This document shows, in pieces, positions 45,670 through 55,716 of a stretch of DNA of 64,000 nucleotides; the first letter of the stretch is position 1; each line of letters opens with the position of its first letter. This stretch comes from Hyphomicrobium sp. (GTDB taxonomy: Bacteria; Pseudomonadota; Alphaproteobacteria; Rhizobiales; Hyphomicrobiaceae): the NCBI GenBank assembly GCA_017512425.1, contig JAFWGI010000003.1, positions 62,001 to 126,000 of the forward strand, read 5' to 3'. The position numbers and the translations under genes are program-made. The notes beneath the pieces were generated by a model. It made no database searches and was not told the origin of the DNA. It worked only from the letters and a program-made list of their open reading frames with translations.

Positions 45670-45853
45670 GCGAACGGCCACCGTTTTCAGGGCTTTCCTT
45701 AGGAGATGGCGGCGCGATATCGTCGTCGAGGATCCGCCAGCCCGCGCCTTCGAGGTCTTCAAACTGGCCGTTGCGGAGCGCCCAGAAGAAGGCGGAAAGC
45801 ATCACGACACCAAGCGCGAGTGCGGCCGGCAGCATCCATGCAAGCACCGTCAT
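45662..45853 (-). CDS. ccoS: cbb3 oxidase assembly protein CcoS
   Basis: A 63-residue single-pass protein with the signature ALRNGQFEDLEGAGWRILDDD after one helix (AALALGVVMLSAFFW). CcoS is needed for cofactor insertion into the cbb3 oxidase. It overlaps the ccoI stop as ATGA. Confidence 0.95.
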   Translation of the reverse strand: MTVLAWMLPAALALGVVMLSAFFWALRNGQFEDLEGAGWRILDDDIAPPSPKESPENGGRSHG

Positions 45854-48075
45854 TCGACACCTCGCTGTCGATCAAGACGTGGCGGCGGCGGCAACGCCAG
45901 CGTCATGGTTCTGAGGCGAACGGCGTTGACCGTCACGATGATGGACGACGTCGACATCGCGATTGCCGCTACGAGTGGCGTCACATATCCGGCCATCGCC
46001 ATCGGCACAAAAACGACGTTGTAAAGAAGCGCGATTGCGAAGTTCTGGAGCGCGAGGCGATGCGCCGCCCGCGCGACCTTCAAAACGTCGGCGACCGCGG
46101 CAAGCTTGCCGCCCTGGAACACCGCATCGGCGGCCGTCTGGCTGATATCGACAGCGGTCGACGGCGAGAGCGATGCGTGAGCGCTGGCAAGAGACGGCGC
46201 GTCATTCAATCCATCGCCGACCATCAGCACGCGATGGCCATCGCGTTGCAAAGCATCCAAACGCGCGTGCTTGTCGCCGGGCGTTGCGCCGCCCTGCCAA
46301 GACGCGATACCGGCGGCGCGCGCGGCTTGCGCAACCGCCTCGGGACGATCACCCGACAAAAGTGCGACGCCATACCCGGCCGCTTTGAGTTCGCCGATGA
46401 CAGCGACAGCGTCCGGCCGCAGCCGGTCTTCAAACCGAAATCCAATCGGCGCAAAACTCGGCCGCTGAAACCATAGCGATGCCTCGTTCCTGCGATCCGG
46501 CTGCACGCCCACCCAATCGGCGGACCCGAGACGCACCTCATCGCCGCCGCGATCCGCCACCAATCCCGCGCCTGCAATCTCGCGCGTACCGGACTGAGGA
46601 TGCACGTTCAGTCCGCGATCTCTCGCCGCGCGGACCACCGCCTGCGCATACGGGTGCCGGCTGACGACTGCGAGCGCCGCTGCGGCAGCCAGGACGTTGC
46701 CGGCAATCGCGTCGCTATCGAGCAACCGCAAATCGCCATCGGTCAGCGTTCCGGTCTTATCGAAGACGACGGTGTCGACTTCCGCCAAGCGCTCCAATCC
46801 GTCGGCGGCTTTCAAAATCGTGCCGCGTCCGAACAGCCGGCTCGTCGCCGCGACTTGCACCGCCGGGACAGCGAGCGCCAACGCACAGGGGCACGTAATG
46901 ATCAATACGGCGATGGCATGCGTCAGCGCGGGTTCCCATCCGGCACCCGCAAGCATCCAGCCAATGAATGTCAAAAGCCCCAGCACGTGCACGGCGGGTG
47001 CGTAGATGCGTGCGGCGCGGTCGGCCAAGCGCACATAGCGTCCGCGGCTCTGCTCGCCAGCCATCATGAGGCGCGCGATTTCGGCGAGCAAAGTGTTGTC
47101 GTCGCTCGCGGTCGCCATCACCTGCAATGGGCCCGCACCGTTGATCGTGCCGGCGTGAACGCGATTTCCCGCACTCACGACGCGGGGCAACGTTTCGCCC
47201 GTGATCAAACTTTCGTCGATTTCGCTGCGCCCGGTTTCGACGATGCCGTCGGCCGCAATGCGCTCACCCGCTGCAACGATCATCGTCATGCCCGGTTTGA
47301 CATGGCGCGCCTGGATCTGCCGCGCCACGCCGTCATCGCCAATTACCGTTGCGATGAGCGCTTTGAGGCTGAGCAGATTTTCAGCAGCGCTGCGGCTTTT
47401 GAATCGCATGCTTTCATCGAGCGCGCGCCCGATCAGCAGAAAAAAGACGAGCGTCACGGCCGCATCGAAATACACCTGATCCGACCCGCGCATCGTCTGG
47501 AAGACGCTCATGGCGGTCGCGAGCGCGATGCCGAGCGAAATCGGCACATCCATGTTGAGGCGGCGGCCGCGCAGAGCCGCAAAAGCAGACGCGAAAAACG
47601 GTTGTGCCGAATAGGCGATCGCCGGCAGCGCAATCAACGCCGAAATCCAATGGAACAGCGTTTGTGCCGATGCGTCCATATCGGAGGCGTTGCCCGACCA
47701 CACCGATACTGACACCATCATGATGTTGGCGGATGCGAACCCCGCGACGCCGACGCGCCCGAGCAATCCGCTCTGGCGTACCGATTGCGCGACGCCGTCA
47801 TCGATCACTTCGGCTGCCGTGAAGCCTTCGTTCTGCAGCACGCCGACGAGACCAGCGCTGCTTGTCTCGCGCGCATCGAACGTGATCGCCACGCGCCGCG
47901 CGCTGAGATTGGCGCGTGCCGCCGCGACGCCGGGACTGGCGCGCAATGCCTGCTCGATTGTCCGCACGCATCCGCCGCACACCATATGCGGCACCGCGAG
48001 CACGACGCTGACAGCCGAATCGGCCGCGTCGTCGCTGGCGCTTTGCGCGGCGCGCGGTGCTACGATGCTTTCCAT
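45850..48075 (-). CDS. ccoI: Copper-transporting P1B-type ATPase CcoI/FixI
   Basis: A 741-residue ATPase that exports copper for cbb3 oxidase assembly. The N-terminal heavy-metal domain has [15 protein letters not shown], the membrane metal site is [11 protein letters not shown], the phosphorylation site [11 protein letters not shown], and the hinge [12 protein letters not shown]. The start at 48075 overlaps fixH by 16 bases; further upstream codons lack support. Confidence 0.95.
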   Translation of the reverse strand: MESIVAPRAAQSASDDAADSAVSVVLAVPHMVCGGCVRTIEQALRASPGVAAARANLSARRVAITFDARETSSAGLVGVLQNEGFTAAEVIDDGVAQSVRQSGLLGRVGVAGFASANIMMVSVSVWSGNASDMDASAQTLFHWISALIALPAIAYSAQPFFASAFAALRGRRLNMDVPISLGIALATAMSVFQTMRGSDQVYFDAAVTLVFFLLIGRALDESMRFKSRSAAENLLSLKALIATVIGDDGVARQIQARHVKPGMTMIVAAGERIAADGIVETGRSEIDESLITGETLPRVVSAGNRVHAGTINGAGPLQVMATASDDNTLLAEIARLMMAGEQSRGRYVRLADRAARIYAPAVHVLGLLTFIGWMLAGAGWEPALTHAIAVLIITCPCALALAVPAVQVAATSRLFGRGTILKAADGLERLAEVDTVVFDKTGTLTDGDLRLLDSDAIAGNVLAAAAALAVVSRHPYAQAVVRAARDRGLNVHPQSGTREIAGAGLVADRGGDEVRLGSADWVGVQPDRRNEASLWFQRPSFAPIGFRFEDRLRPDAVAVIGELKAAGYGVALLSGDRPEAVAQAARAAGIASWQGGATPGDKHARLDALQRDGHRVLMVGDGLNDAPSLASAHASLSPSTAVDISQTAADAVFQGGKLAAVADVLKVARAAHRLALQNFAIALLYNVVFVPMAMAGYVTPLVAAIAMSTSSIIVTVNAVRLRTMTLALPPPPRLDRQRGVE

Positions 48076-48551
48076 ACGCGCACCTTTGACTGATAGACGG
48101 CCGCTGCATCCACTGCGGCGCTGCGGCGCGCCGTAATCGCAACCGACCATGTGCCAGCGCCAAGCGACGGCACGCGCGCTTCATGGCGGCCGCCGCCTTG
48201 ATCTTCGAGAGTGAGCGCCTGATCGAAGGCATTCGTTGCCGGACGCCCGATGTTTGCCGACACGACAAGACCCTCGATGCCCGCGCCGTTGCGATCCTTG
48301 AGCGAGACGATCAATACGCCGCGCGCCGCATCGAGCGTAACGTCTTGCGACCACCCGAGCGCTTCCTGCTCGGCGCTCGATGCGATGCGTTTGTTGTAAG
48401 CCAGGCCCTTGCGATACGCGTCCGACGTCTCAATGCCGCCGAAGGTATGCACGGCCTGATAGATCATCACCGCATCAACCGCGGTCACGATGCCGAAGAA
48501 CGCCAGCATCGCGATCAGAACCTTGCGCCCCGTGATTTGAAAGTCTGTCAT
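48060..48551 (-). CDS. ccoH: cbb3 oxidase assembly protein CcoH/FixH
   Basis: A 163-residue protein with one N-terminal helix ([25 protein letters not shown]) and a periplasmic domain containing [16 protein letters not shown], the FixH signature. It is required for stable cbb3 assembly. It begins 5 bases after ccoG. Confidence 0.93.
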   Translation of the reverse strand: MTDFQITGRKVLIAMLAFFGIVTAVDAVMIYQAVHTFGGIETSDAYRKGLAYNKRIASSAEQEALGWSQDVTLDAARGVLIVSLKDRNGAGIEGLVVSANIGRPATNAFDQALTLEDQGGGRHEARVPSLGAGTWSVAITARRSAAVDAAAVYQSKVRVWKAS

Positions 48552-48556
48552 GGCTA

Positions 48557-50107
48557 TTATCCGTTGGGTCCGTGAAATGCCGTCTGCCGCGTACTCGCGA
48601 CGCCCGTCGCCGTGTCGGTCACCGTGATGTCGAGCGGCGTCGATGCGCCGTGGCGTTGTCCGGCACGATCGCGTGGCAACGTCACGAAAATTTTCACCGC
48701 TCTGACATCGGCGGGCGGAACAGTCAGGACACTGCCCGCGTCCTTCGCGCCCGCGATTACGGTCGTCACGCCGTCGATGCCCGAGACATCGATGCGCACG
48801 GAGCGTTCTGTCCCGGCCTTGTTGACGATCTTGATCGTGTAGCCGTTGCGCAGACTGCCGTCGCTCAACGTCACGAACTGCGGATTGCGGTCTGCTAGCA
48901 CACTGATTTCGAGATCGGCGCGATTGAGCAGCGCCGTTCCCATCAAACCGCCGACGAGGACGATCAAGCCTGCATAAAGCAGCGTCCTCGGCCGAAAGAT
49001 GCGCAAGCCGTCGCGGGGGCCCGCCGTCGCACTCGCGAGGTTATGTTCGGTTGTATAATCGATCAGGCCACGCGGACGCCCGACCTTGTCCATGATCTCG
49101 TCGCACGCATCGATGCAGAGCGCGCATTGAATGCATTCGAGCTGCGCGCCGTTGCGAATATCAATGCCCATCGGGCAGACCGCGACGCAGGCTTTGCAGT
49201 CGACGCAGTTGCCGCGATTGTCCCAGGTTTCATTTTTCTTGTGCGACCCGCGCGGCTCGCCGATTGCCGCCCGGTACGAGACGAGAAGCGAATGCCGATC
49301 CAGCATCGCGCCCTGAATGCGCGGCCAGGGGCACATGTAGATACAGACCTGCTCGCGCGCGATGCCGCCGAGCAGATACGTCGTCCCGGTAAAAATCGCG
49401 AGAAACGCATACGCCACGGCCGGCGCGGTACCATTCACGAGCTCCATGGCGAGTGTCGGCGCATCTCTGAAATAGAAGACGAAGGCGCCGCCGGTCATCA
49501 GCCCGATGAACAGCCACGAGGCATGCGTCGCCGCCTTCTTCCAGATCTTCTCGAACGTCCACGGTCCGTTATCGAGACGCATATGGGCGTTGCGGTCGCC
49601 TTGCCAATAGCGCTCGACGGCGATCATCAGATCGGTCCACACCGTCTGCGGGCAAGCGTATCCGCACCACATGCGGCCGGCGACCGACGTCACGAGGAAC
49701 AGTCCAAGCGCCGAGATGACGAGCAGCCCGGTGACGTAATAGAATTCCTGCGCCCAGATTTCGAGAGGCCCGAAATACAAGCGCTGATGCTCGAAATCGA
49801 ACAGGATCGCCTGCGACGGCAGGCCTTCGCCGCGCGAATACCGGAGCCACGGCACGACATAATAGATCGCCAGCGTCACCGCCATGATTGCCCACTTGAT
49901 GGTGCGATAGCGGCCGTGCGCCTTCTTCGGATAAACATGCTCGCGCGATGCGTAGGCGATGCGGCCTGGTCCCGCATCGACGCCGAGCGTGATCGGCTTT
50001 TTATGCGCGACCGCCTGGACGTCGTGGCGCATCACACCCGGCGCTGCTTCAGAGACCGCGGCGCCGGTGATGTAGTCATTGGCCGTTCGTTTGGCGTGAT
50101 CAGGCAT
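48557..50107 (-). CDS. ccoG: cbb3 oxidase accessory ferredoxin-like protein CcoG/FixG
   Basis: A 516-residue membrane protein with several helices and two clustered ferredoxin-type motifs ([17 protein letters not shown] and [11 protein letters not shown]), plus a C-terminal immunoglobulin-like part. FixG/CcoG is proposed to reduce copper for oxidase assembly. The ATG at 50107 is preferred; a start at 50191 would overlap ccoP. Confidence 0.93.
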   Translation of the reverse strand: MPDHAKRTANDYITGAAVSEAAPGVMRHDVQAVAHKKPITLGVDAGPGRIAYASREHVYPKKAHGRYRTIKWAIMAVTLAIYYVVPWLRYSRGEGLPSQAILFDFEHQRLYFGPLEIWAQEFYYVTGLLVISALGLFLVTSVAGRMWCGYACPQTVWTDLMIAVERYWQGDRNAHMRLDNGPWTFEKIWKKAATHASWLFIGLMTGGAFVFYFRDAPTLAMELVNGTAPAVAYAFLAIFTGTTYLLGGIAREQVCIYMCPWPRIQGAMLDRHSLLVSYRAAIGEPRGSHKKNETWDNRGNCVDCKACVAVCPMGIDIRNGAQLECIQCALCIDACDEIMDKVGRPRGLIDYTTEHNLASATAGPRDGLRIFRPRTLLYAGLIVLVGGLMGTALLNRADLEISVLADRNPQFVTLSDGSLRNGYTIKIVNKAGTERSVRIDVSGIDGVTTVIAGAKDAGSVLTVPPADVRAVKIFVTLPRDRAGQRHGASTPLDITVTDTATGVASTRQTAFHGPNG

Positions 50108-50162
50108 AACCAATATCGTTGCAATCGATGAACGCTCGCGTTGAACAAGCGGCGGCTTGTGT

Positions 50163-51035
50163 TTACTTGCCGCCTCCCAGCGCGTGGACATAAACCGTCA
50201 GCATCTTGATCGACACGGGATCAAGCCGCCCTTCCCACGCCGGCATGATGCCGCCACGGCCGGTTGCAATGCTGGCCGCGACCTGCTGCTGCGAATTGCC
50301 GTAAAGCCAGATGCTATCGACGAGATTGGGCGCACCCATCTCGGTATTTCCCGTGCCGTCGGGATTGTGGCAGACGGCGCATTGGTCAGCGAATGTTGCA
50401 GCACCTCGCGCGGCCTGTTCCTTATCGGCATCGAGACCGGCCATCAGCCGCACGTGACTCGCAACATCGTTGATCTGCGCCGCATCAAGCGCGCCATCAA
50501 GTCCGAAGCGCGGCATTGCGGTTGCGTGCGTCTGCTCGTGGCTGCTGCGAATGCCGTAGCTGATCGTCTTATGGATTGTATCGAGCGTGCCGCCCCATAG
50601 CCAATCATCGTCATTCAAGTTTGGATAGCCGGTCGCGCCCTGCGCCCCGCGTCCATGACATGCGGCGCAATTCTCGCCAAATAGCGCTGCACCACCGGCC
50701 ATCGCGAACTGCATCAGTTCCGGCGATTGTTTGATGTCGGCAAGCGGAGTCTTGTCGATGGCCTGCCGGAACGTGTCCTGCGCGGCCTTCGCCTGCGCAA
50801 TGTCGGCCGCGACTTCCGAGCGCTGGCTATAGCCGAGCATTCCCTTGGTATAGCCGCTCAGCGTCGGCCATGCCGGATACGCGATCCAATAGCCGATGCC
50901 CCAGACGATGGTCGCGTACATGACGTACAGCCACCACTTCGGCAACGGCTTGTTCAACTCGCGGATATCGTCATCCCAAACGTGGCCCGTGGTCTCTGTG
51001 CCCGTGACGTGATCGAAATGTTTTTCGTGTGCCAT
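50163..51035 (-). CDS. ccoP: cbb3 oxidase dihaem subunit CcoP
   Basis: A 290-residue protein with an N-terminal anchor (WWLYVMYATIVWGIGYWIAYPAWP) and two CXXCH haem sites, C123-H127 (CAACH) and C219-H223 (CAVCH). It carries electrons from cytochrome c to the catalytic subunit. Confidence 0.96.
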   Translation of the reverse strand: MAHEKHFDHVTGTETTGHVWDDDIRELNKPLPKWWLYVMYATIVWGIGYWIAYPAWPTLSGYTKGMLGYSQRSEVAADIAQAKAAQDTFRQAIDKTPLADIKQSPELMQFAMAGGAALFGENCAACHGRGAQGATGYPNLNDDDWLWGGTLDTIHKTISYGIRSSHEQTHATAMPRFGLDGALDAAQINDVASHVRLMAGLDADKEQAARGAATFADQCAVCHNPDGTGNTEMGAPNLVDSIWLYGNSQQQVAASIATGRGGIMPAWEGRLDPVSIKMLTVYVHALGGGK

Positions 51036-51044
51036 GAGATCGCG

Positions 51045-51227
51045 CTACCGCTTCTGATCGAGATTGCTGCTGTCGAGCGGCAGACGTGCCGCGCGTTCGA
51101 AGGCTTTTTTGTTCGCTGGGCGGAAGGCATGGAACGCCACGCCCGCGAGGACCGCCACGAACAGGATCGAGGCGATAAAATGCGACAGAGCCTGTAGCGT
51201 CTCATACGTCGTCGCTGCATCGGTCAT
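51045..51227 (-). CDS. ccoQ: cbb3 oxidase small subunit CcoQ
   Basis: A 60-residue single-pass protein starting MTDAATTYETLQALSHFIAS with one helix and a basic tail. The size, position between ccoO and ccoP, and helix fit CcoQ, which stabilises the complex. The ATG at 51227 is chosen to match family length. Confidence 0.9.
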   Translation of the reverse strand: MTDAATTYETLQALSHFIASILFVAVLAGVAFHAFRPANKKAFERAARLPLDSSNLDQKR

Positions 51228-51240
51228 GATTTTGTCCTCT

Positions 51241-51975
51241 TCAGCGCAGGTTCGGGCCGCTGGCGTCGTACTTGGTGAAATCGACGAGCGTGCCGAGCAT
51301 TTGGAGATAGGCAATCATCGCGTCGAGTTCCGTTGGCGGTGCGTCGGCCGCCGTATTGCCGTCGAATTTGCGGATCTGCGCTTTCGGGTAACGCTGCGCT
51401 AAGTCCTTTGCCGCTTTCGTATCGGGCGTGATCTGCGCTTCGAGATCGGCCTTGGCGTTGCTGATCATCTCGTCGGTATAGGGTACGCCTGCCAGACGCA
51501 GCGCCTTCATGCGGTCGGCGACATTGCTGTAATCGAGCGGCGTCTGTCCGAGGAACGGATAGCCCGGCATGATCGACGCCGGCACGACCGCGCGCGGATT
51601 GATCATGTGCTCGACGTGCCAGCTATCGGAAAACTTTCCGCCGACGCGCGCAAGATCGGGACCGGTCCGCTTCGAGCCCCACTGGAATGGGTGGTCGTAC
51701 ATGCTTTCCGCGGCGAGCGAATAATGCCCGTAGCGTTCGACCTCATCGCGCAGCGAGCGGATCATCTGGCTATGGCAATTGTAGCAGCCTTCGCGCAGGT
51801 AGATGTCGCGTCCGGCGAGTTCGAGCGGCGAATACGGCCGCATCCCCTGCACCTTCTCGATCGTCGACTGCAGCATGAACAGCGGCGCGATTTCGACGAT
51901 GCCGCCGATCGACACGACGATCAGCACGCCGATCAGCAGAATGAGCGAGTTCTTCTCAAATATTGCGTGGTTCAC
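51241..51975 (-). CDS. ccoO: cbb3 oxidase monohaem subunit CcoO
   Basis: A 244-residue membrane-anchored cytochrome c with CYNCH at 64-68 (followed by SQMIR) and [19 protein letters not shown] just before it. The GTG at 51975 is preferred over a TTG at 51990 because GGGGAG stands 7 bases before it; that site overlaps the end of ccoN. Confidence 0.95.
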   Translation of the reverse strand: MNHAIFEKNSLILLIGVLIVVSIGGIVEIAPLFMLQSTIEKVQGMRPYSPLELAGRDIYLREGCYNCHSQMIRSLRDEVERYGHYSLAAESMYDHPFQWGSKRTGPDLARVGGKFSDSWHVEHMINPRAVVPASIMPGYPFLGQTPLDYSNVADRMKALRLAGVPYTDEMISNAKADLEAQITPDTKAAKDLAQRYPKAQIRKFDGNTAADAPPTELDAMIAYLQMLGTLVDFTKYDASGPNLR

Positions 51976-51990
51976 AGGTTTGCTCCCCAA

Positions 51991-53652
51991 TCACTCTGCC
52001 GGCACGGCGCGAAGTCCGCGCAGTTCAGGTGCTGCCGCAACAGCTGGCTGGTCCTTGATGTCGACCGGTGCGTCGCCGCGGATTGTTCTCCAGACGTTGA
52101 GCGCCATCACCAAGCTGCCAGCAACGAACAGCAGTCCGCCCACGGCCCGGATGATGAAGGGCCAATGCTTGGCTTCGACCGTTTCGATGAACGCGTATTT
52201 GAGGAAGCCGAGGTTATCGTAGGCGCGCCACATCAAACCTTCGGTGATACCCGCGACCCACATCGACGTGATGTAAAGAACAAGGCCGATGGTCGCGAGC
52301 CAGAAGTGCCACTCGACCATGCGCATCGAGTAGAGGCCCTGCCGCTTCCACAGCCACGGCACGAGGCAATAGACGGCGCCGAACGACACCATACCGACCC
52401 AGCCGAGCGCACCGGAGTGCACATGACCAACCGTCCACTCCGTATAATGCGAGAGCGAGTTCACCGCTTTGATCGACATCAGCGGGCCTTCGAACGTCGA
52501 CATGCCGTAGAATGCGACCGAGACGACGAGGAAGCGCACGACCGCGTCCGTCCGCAGACGATCCCAGGCGCCCGACAGCGTCATCAGGCCGTTGATCATC
52601 CCACCCCACGACGGCATCCAGAGAATGATGGACATCGTCATGCCGAGCGTTTGCGCCCAATCGGGCAGCGCGGTGTAGTGCAAGTGGTGCGGGCCGGCCC
52701 AGATGTAGAGGAAGATCAGCGACCAGAAGTGCACGATCGACAAACGGTACGAATAGACAGGACGTTCGACGCGCTTCGGAATGAAGTAATACATGATGCC
52801 GAGGAACCCGGCTGTCAGGAAGAAGCCGACGGCGTTATGCCCGTACCACCATTGCGTCATGGCGCTCTGCACGCCGGCGAACAGCGAGTAGCTCTGACTG
52901 CCGAGCAGCGACACAGGGATCGACAGGTTGTTGATGACGTGCAGCATCGCAATCGTCACGATGAACGCCAGATAGAACCAGTTCGCGACGTAGATGTGCG
53001 GTTCTTCGCGCTTGTACAGCGTTGCAAGAAACACCAGCAGATACGCGACCCAGACGACCGTCAGCCAGAGGTCGACGTACCATTCCGGTTCCGCGTACTC
53101 CTTGCCCTGCGTCACACCAAGCAGATAGCCGGACGCTGCGAGCACGATGAAAAGCTGGTAGCCCCAAACGACAAACCACGGCGACCACTTACCCGCGAGG
53201 CGCGCGCGCGACGTGCGTTGCACGACGTAGAGCGATGTGGCGATCAGCGCGTTGCCGCCGAATGCGAAGACGACGGCGGATGTGTGAACGGGGCGCAAGC
53301 GGCCGAAGTTCGTCCACGGCAGATCGAAGTTGAGCGCTGGAAACGCCAGTTGCCACGCGAGAATGTCGCCGACCAGAAAGCCGACAACGCCCCAGAACAC
53401 GCACGCGATCGTCGCGACGCGAATCGGGCCGTCCATGTACCCTTCGTCACGATCGGCGGCGGCATCGCTTGGGTGCGTGATGAGATAGCCAAGCGCCAGC
53501 AGGCTGGCGATCGCGAACATCGCGCCGTTAATGGCGATCGGCGTATCCGTTCCGGCGAACGCGTAAAGAAGCCCTATCGCTCCGCACAGCAGCGCACTGC
53601 CGATGGCAAGACTGTCCCCAAGCGCTGATCGTTCTATGGCCGTATCCGACAC
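51991..53652 (-). CDS. ccoN: cbb3-type cytochrome oxidase catalytic subunit CcoN
   Basis: The haem-copper oxidase subunit I of about 553 residues that reduces oxygen with high affinity. Helices and ligands are seen in [62 protein letters not shown] and [17 protein letters not shown]. The GTG at 53652 is preferred over a TTG at 53664 since GGGGGG lies just upstream. A perfect FNR box sits at 53742-53755. Confidence 0.95.
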   Translation of the reverse strand: MSDTAIERSALGDSLAIGSALLCGAIGLLYAFAGTDTPIAINGAMFAIASLLALGYLITHPSDAAADRDEGYMDGPIRVATIACVFWGVVGFLVGDILAWQLAFPALNFDLPWTNFGRLRPVHTSAVVFAFGGNALIATSLYVVQRTSRARLAGKWSPWFVVWGYQLFIVLAASGYLLGVTQGKEYAEPEWYVDLWLTVVWVAYLLVFLATLYKREEPHIYVANWFYLAFIVTIAMLHVINNLSIPVSLLGSQSYSLFAGVQSAMTQWWYGHNAVGFFLTAGFLGIMYYFIPKRVERPVYSYRLSIVHFWSLIFLYIWAGPHHLHYTALPDWAQTLGMTMSIILWMPSWGGMINGLMTLSGAWDRLRTDAVVRFLVVSVAFYGMSTFEGPLMSIKAVNSLSHYTEWTVGHVHSGALGWVGMVSFGAVYCLVPWLWKRQGLYSMRMVEWHFWLATIGLVLYITSMWVAGITEGLMWRAYDNLGFLKYAFIETVEAKHWPFIIRAVGGLLFVAGSLVMALNVWRTIRGDAPVDIKDQPAVAAAPELRGLRAVPAE

Positions 53653-53741
53653 GACGCCCCCCAATTGAAAGGTTCAACGGTCGCGGCAGCACATGCAGCG
53701 TTGACCTTCGTCATGTTTTGGATGATTGGCGGCCGTGAACC

Positions 53742-53755
53742 TTGATTTGGATCAA
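53742..53755. promoter_or_regulatory. FNR/FixK box TTGAT-TTGG-ATCAA upstream of ccoN
   Basis: A perfect TTGAT-N4-ATCAA site whose centre lies about 97 bases before the ccoN start. The spacing suits a class II activated promoter. FnrL encoded next door carries the E--SR recognition residues that read this site. Confidence 0.9.
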
Positions 53756-53905
53756 GACTGGCGCATAGCGCGGGTGACGACTTCGTCGCACCCGTATGAT
53801 GACGCGACACGCATGATGCGCCGCGCGCTGTATGTTGGCGCTAGAAAACTGGGAGAAAAACTGGGACGGTTAAAATCGCCGCAGGGCGTGTGCGCGCGGC
53901 GCCGC

Positions 53906-54622
53906 TCAGCCGTCGACGCTTTCTGAGATGTTGCGCAGACGATCCATGTCCTGCACCACGACCGTCCGCGCACCTTCGATTGCGATGTGGCCGTCGTTCT
54001 TGAGCCGCGTGAACTGGCGGCTGACCGTTTCGATCGTCAGGCCGAGAAAGTCCGCAATTTCTGCACGCGATAGCGGCAGCTCGAACCGCGTGACGTGACC
54101 CGCAGCGTGGCAGCCGACGGACTGCATGCGCCGCGCCACCATCACGAGGAAGCTTGCTACCTTTTCTTCAGCACTCTTGCGGCCAAGGAGCAGCATCCAT
54201 TCCTGCGCCGCATCAAGCTCGTCAAGCGTGTGCTCGAACAGGCGATGTTCGAGATCCTGGAATTCCTTGGCGAGTTTTTCAAACTGCTGCGTCTCGAAGG
54301 TGCACAGGTGCACATCGGTGACGGCCTCGGCGTTGTAGGGGCTGTTCGCGCGGAACGGACGGCCGAGAAAATCCGAGGCAAACTGCAGCCCGACGATCTG
54401 CTGGCGGCCATCGCCGAGCGACTTCGTCAGCTTAACGACGCCAGAAATGATGTTCGCGAAATAGCTCGACTTCTCGTTGTCGCGCATAATGACGGCGCCC
54501 GGCGGCAGCAGCTTCGCGTGCGCCATGCCGTTCAGCCGCTCGATCTCGGGGCGCGTCAAGGCGCTGCAGACCGAGCGATGGCGAACCGCGCAGCTATCAC
54601 ATCTGATGATTTGGCCAACCAT
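53906..54622 (-). CDS. fnrL: FnrL-type oxygen-sensing regulator
   Basis: A 238-residue Crp/Fnr-family regulator with cysteines C8, C11, C19 (IIRCDSCAVRHRSVC) and C107 (VHLCTFE) to hold a 4Fe-4S cluster that is lost in oxygen. The helix-turn-helix ends LTIETVSRQFTRLKNDG, matching the TTGAT half-site. The ATG at 54622 gives a normal FnrL N-terminus. It lies upstream of and parallel to ccoN, with 253 bases between its stop and the ccoN start, and diverges from the DUF2892 gene. Confidence 0.93.
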   Translation of the reverse strand: MVGQIIRCDSCAVRHRSVCSALTRPEIERLNGMAHAKLLPPGAVIMRDNEKSSYFANIISGVVKLTKSLGDGRQQIVGLQFASDFLGRPFRANSPYNAEAVTDVHLCTFETQQFEKLAKEFQDLEHRLFEHTLDELDAAQEWMLLLGRKSAEEKVASFLVMVARRMQSVGCHAAGHVTRFELPLSRAEIADFLGLTIETVSRQFTRLKNDGHIAIEGARTVVVQDMDRLRNISESVDG

Positions 54623-54791
54623 TGAAATTGCCGCCTTCCGGGGACGAGTAAAGTTCTGAGTCGATGACGTGACGCGCACATAAGCAGTCACCCAATCGAC
54701 GCCAAACGGCATTCAGTGACGCATCCGCGCGCATTGCTGCGATCGCAACTGCGTCCGTGCTGCCGAAGGTCGCAATAAACTCAGCCTGTTG

Positions 54792-54805
54792 TTGATCAAA
54801 ATCAA
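54792..54805. promoter_or_regulatory. FNR/FixK box TTGAT-CAAA-ATCAA between fnrL and DUF2892 gene
   Basis: A perfect TTGAT-N4-ATCAA palindrome located 86 bases before the TTG start of the DUF2892 gene and 170 bases before the divergent fnrL start. It could activate the DUF2892 gene at low oxygen and also autoregulate fnrL. Confidence 0.9.
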
Positions 54806-54890
54806 CGTCGCGTTTGCGCGCGCTGGCACATTGCGACGCAGCCCCGTTTATCGCGCCGCAATACGCGCGCGCATTGCAGGAGACAGGACA

Positions 54891-55085
54891 TTGAACGTTA
54901 ACATCGGCCGCGCCGACCGCGCCGCGCGCATCATCGTTGGATTGCTTCTGCTTGGATCACCGCTCGCTTGGTACGGCCCAGAGAACATCAATGCGTGGGG
55001 CTACGTCGGCTTGATTCCATTCCTGACAGGCCTCACGGGCTATTGTCCGCTCTACGCCAAACTCGGTTGGTCAACCGCACGCTGA
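54891..55085 (+). CDS. DUF2892 family small membrane protein
   Basis: A 64-residue protein with NIGRADRAARIIVGLLLLGSPLAW and a second helix ending FLTGLTGYCPLYAKLG, the DUF2892 signature including the conserved Cys. The TTG at 54891 has AGGAGA 7 bases upstream. The family is often found with rhodanese or sulfide-related genes, but here its FNR box suggests a low-oxygen role. Confidence 0.85.
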   Translation: MNVNIGRADRAARIIVGLLLLGSPLAWYGPENINAWGYVGLIPFLTGLTGYCPLYAKLGWSTAR

Positions 55086-55149
55086 TGAACATCGGAACCG
55101 CGTGCTGAACCGAACGTTGCTATCGTCAAAGCAACGGTGGAGAAATGTG

Positions 55150-55323
55150 ATGGCGACCAAAACCAAAGAGACGGTCCAGCAAGGTGACAAGCCGAGCGAT
55201 CAGAGCCAGAAAGGCGGCTTGAGCCAGGAAGAGTCGGGCGGTCCGGGGTCACGCGAAAAACGCAAGAACCAGGAGAAGGACGGTCAGCTCGAGCAGGGTC
55301 GGCAGAACGACCTCGACGACTAG
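55150..55323 (+). CDS. Small hydrophilic, probably disordered protein, 57 aa
   Basis: Beginning MATKTKETVQQGDKPSDQSQKG, this protein has no hydrophobic core and is rich in Lys, Gln, Glu, Ser and Asp, so it is probably intrinsically disordered. GGTGGAG lies about 10 bases before the ATG at 55150. It recalls stress-related hydrophilic proteins, without a firm family. Confidence 0.6.
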   Translation: MATKTKETVQQGDKPSDQSQKGGLSQEESGGPGSREKRKNQEKDGQLEQGRQNDLDD

Positions 55324-55324
55324 C

Positions 55325-55353
55325 GACTGTCAGGCGCATTGGACTGTCAGGCG
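55325..55353. repeat. Two direct copies of GACTGTCAGGCG
   Basis: Copies at 55325-55336 and 55342-55353, immediately after the stop of the small hydrophilic gene. Short and probably incidental; it might be a local slippage duplication. Confidence 0.5.
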
Positions 55354-55373
55354 GATGCCGGAAAAAGACGAAA

Positions 55374-55449
55374 TGGTGGGTGATCACAGGCTCGAACTGT
55401 GGACCCGGTGATTAAGAGTCACCTGCTCTACCAACTGAGCTAATCACCC
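55374..55449 (-). tRNA. tRNA-Lys (anticodon CTT)
   Basis: Read on the minus strand, a 76-nt cloverleaf: acceptor stem GGGTGAT with ATCACCC, D arm with AGCTCAGTTGGTAGAGC, anticodon arm GGTGA-CTCTTAA-TCACC with anticodon CTT, T arm CACAG-TTCGAGC-CTGTG, discriminator A and an encoded CCA (55374-55376). It reads AAG codons. Confidence 0.97.
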
Positions 55450-55567
55450 ACTATTTCATTGGCCGGATGGCCTGTCGTAAGAGGCCCTAAAGCCCGTCTT
55501 GACGGGCCAGGAGGCCTATCGTGCGACCGGACCGCCTCGATCTAATGAGGGCGTTACCGATGGCAAA

Positions 55568-55587
55568 GGGGGCCCAAACCGGCCCCC
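55568..55587 (-). terminator. Candidate terminator hairpin downstream of the mreB-like gene
   Basis: Arms GGGGGCC and GGCCCCC (7 pairs) around CAAACC; on the minus strand followed by TTTGCC. The T run is short, so termination strength is uncertain. Confidence 0.35.
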
Positions 55588-55716
55588 AATCCGGTTCGTC
55601 TAGCACCCTGTTTGGAGGCTGTCTAGCCCGGCCGCGCACATTTACCGAAAGCCTGTGCATCGCCGGATTGCGCTTTTAAATCAGCGCGCCGCATCGCCCT
55701 GCCGGCGCGTCAGCGA

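Noticed and set aside
51607..53628. Long open frame of 673 codons on the + strand opposite ccoN and ccoO
   Set aside because: It is fully antisense to recognisable oxidase genes, rich in Arg, His and Asp, and without a family pattern. It is a by-product of GC-biased codon use.
55374..55449. tRNA-Lys as an integration site of a genomic island
   Set aside because: No integrase, no repeat of the tRNA 3' end and no shift in gene type on either side; only the small hydrophilic gene is suspicious.
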